Below, piece after piece: positions 38,508 to 38,735 of a DNA stretch of 38,735 nt. Position numbers and translations under genes: made by a program. The notes beneath the pieces are model-generated. The model ran no database searches. It was not told the origin of the DNA and was given only the letters and a program-made list of their open reading frames with translations. Position 1 is the first letter of the stretch, and every line of letters starts with the position of its first letter. Source of the stretch: Deltaproteobacteria bacterium (GTDB lineage: Bacteria > Desulfobacterota > Desulfomonilia > UBA1062); the NCBI GenBank assembly GCA_018436855.1, contig JAHDKO010000141.1, positions 1 through 38,735 on the forward strand. Direction: 5' to 3'.

Positions 38508-38735
38508 TTACCGCATGCCCAGGACGTTTCTGGAGATGACGACGCGCATGATTTCGTTGGTGCCTTCGTAGATCTGGGTGATCTTGGCGTCCCGCATGAG
38601 CCTCTCCACGGGGTATTCGCTGCTGTAGCCGTAGCCGCCCAGGATCTGCACCGCCTCGACCGTGGCGTCCATGGCCGTGTCCGAGGCAAACATCTTGGCC
38701 TGCGCCGCCTCCCGCTCGAAGGGCAGGTGGTTGCT
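38508..38735 (-). CDS. Acyl-CoA dehydrogenase, C-terminal 75 residues (5' end outside window), second copy
   Basis: The frame is open from the window edge to TAA at 38510-38508. The 75 residues are identical to those at 1-228, with catalytic-type Glu in YEGTNEIMR. The stop codon (TAA against TAG), one Arg codon (CGG against AGA) and one Gly codon differ, so this is a distinct locus and not the same sequence read twice. The gene converges with polA and uses the shared terminator. Confidence 0.95.
   Translation of the reverse strand, partial: SNHLPFEREAAQAKMFASDTAMDATVEAVQILGGYGYSSEYPVERLMRDAKITQIYEGTNEIMRVVISRNVLGMR
38595..38735. repeat. Terminal inverted repeat, right copy
   Basis: This is the exact reverse complement of bases 1-141, within the dehydrogenase gene. 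See the left copy for interpretation. Confidence 0.9.

Noticed and set aside
1..38735. CRISPR arrays, tRNA or rRNA genes, insertion sequences, prophage genes
   Set aside because: No evenly spaced repeat arrays, cloverleaf-like sequences, rRNA signatures or transposase/integrase proteins were found on either strand.

Overview
The window is a GC-rich bacterial contig of 38.7 kb with dense, co-directional gene blocks. Its gene content suggests an anaerobe of the Desulfobacterota (former Deltaproteobacteria) type: many CoA-thioester enzymes, an AcoR-like sigma-54 activator, a DmdC-type acyl-CoA dehydrogenase and an AmrS radical SAM protein. No rRNA, tRNA, CRISPR array, transposase or phage gene was seen, and the taxonomic guess is inference. 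The two ends carry the 3' end of the same acyl-CoA dehydrogenase gene in inverted orientation. The first 141 nt are an exact reverse complement of the last 141 nt, then synonymous differences begin, so the contig probably stops where an assembler met a two-copy gene.

Layout. 1-3.9 kb: partial acyl-CoA dehydrogenase, cob(I)alamin adenosyltransferase, an FMN-reductase-like flavoprotein, and on the minus strand a GAF-PAS-AAA-HTH sigma-54 activator. 4.3-7.3 kb: a TetR regulator with an unexplained N-terminal extension, behind a near-consensus promoter whose start region is a perfect 16-bp palindrome, followed by a 570-residue protein of unknown family that ends at a textbook terminator. 7.8-8.8 kb: a minus-strand nitronate monooxygenase/FabK-like flavoprotein, divergent from the main cluster.

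9.2-22.9 kb is the centrepiece: an acyl-CoA catabolic island of twelve recognisable genes plus a 29-codon small ORF. It encodes an HMG-CoA-synthase-like protein fused to a DUF35 zinc ribbon, an SCP2-type thiolase, a MaoC pair (one subunit lacking the catalytic His), an HSD17B4-like SDR, a TetR regulator, an acyl-CoA dehydrogenase, an alpha-methylacyl-CoA racemase, a dienoyl-CoA isomerase of the ECH1 type, an acyl-CoA ligase, an atypical crotonase and a DmdC-like dehydrogenase. Ligase, racemase, dehydrogenase, type-2 hydratase, HSD17B4-like dehydrogenase and SCP2 thiolase are the same functional set as eukaryotic peroxisomal oxidation of 2-methyl-branched acyl-CoAs. I infer that the island degrades a branched, partly unsaturated acyl chain (isoprenoid, sterol side chain or methyl-alkanoate). 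The synthase-like/DUF35/thiolase module is the least conventional part, because the usual synthase Glu and His are replaced.

23.0-29.9 kb, all minus strand: a small lipoprotein, carB, gap with an upstream GAF-domain gene, and a YjbQ-family gene. 30.3-38.2 kb, all plus strand with mostly overlapping start/stop codons: ilvD, amrS, a 56-aa protein, an M18 aminopeptidase, a sensor-less histidine-kinase-like protein, a Nudix hydrolase and polA. This looks like housekeeping with two unexplained small regulators. polA and the terminal dehydrogenase converge on a bidirectional terminator.

Several intergenic regions carry structure beyond ordinary promoters: a 131-bp element with 20-bp terminal inverted repeats (7437-7567), an 89-bp element with perfect 18-bp arms (14490-14578), and two dispersed repeat families, one at about 17.2-17.3 and 38.3 kb and the other at 29.94 and 38.37 kb.
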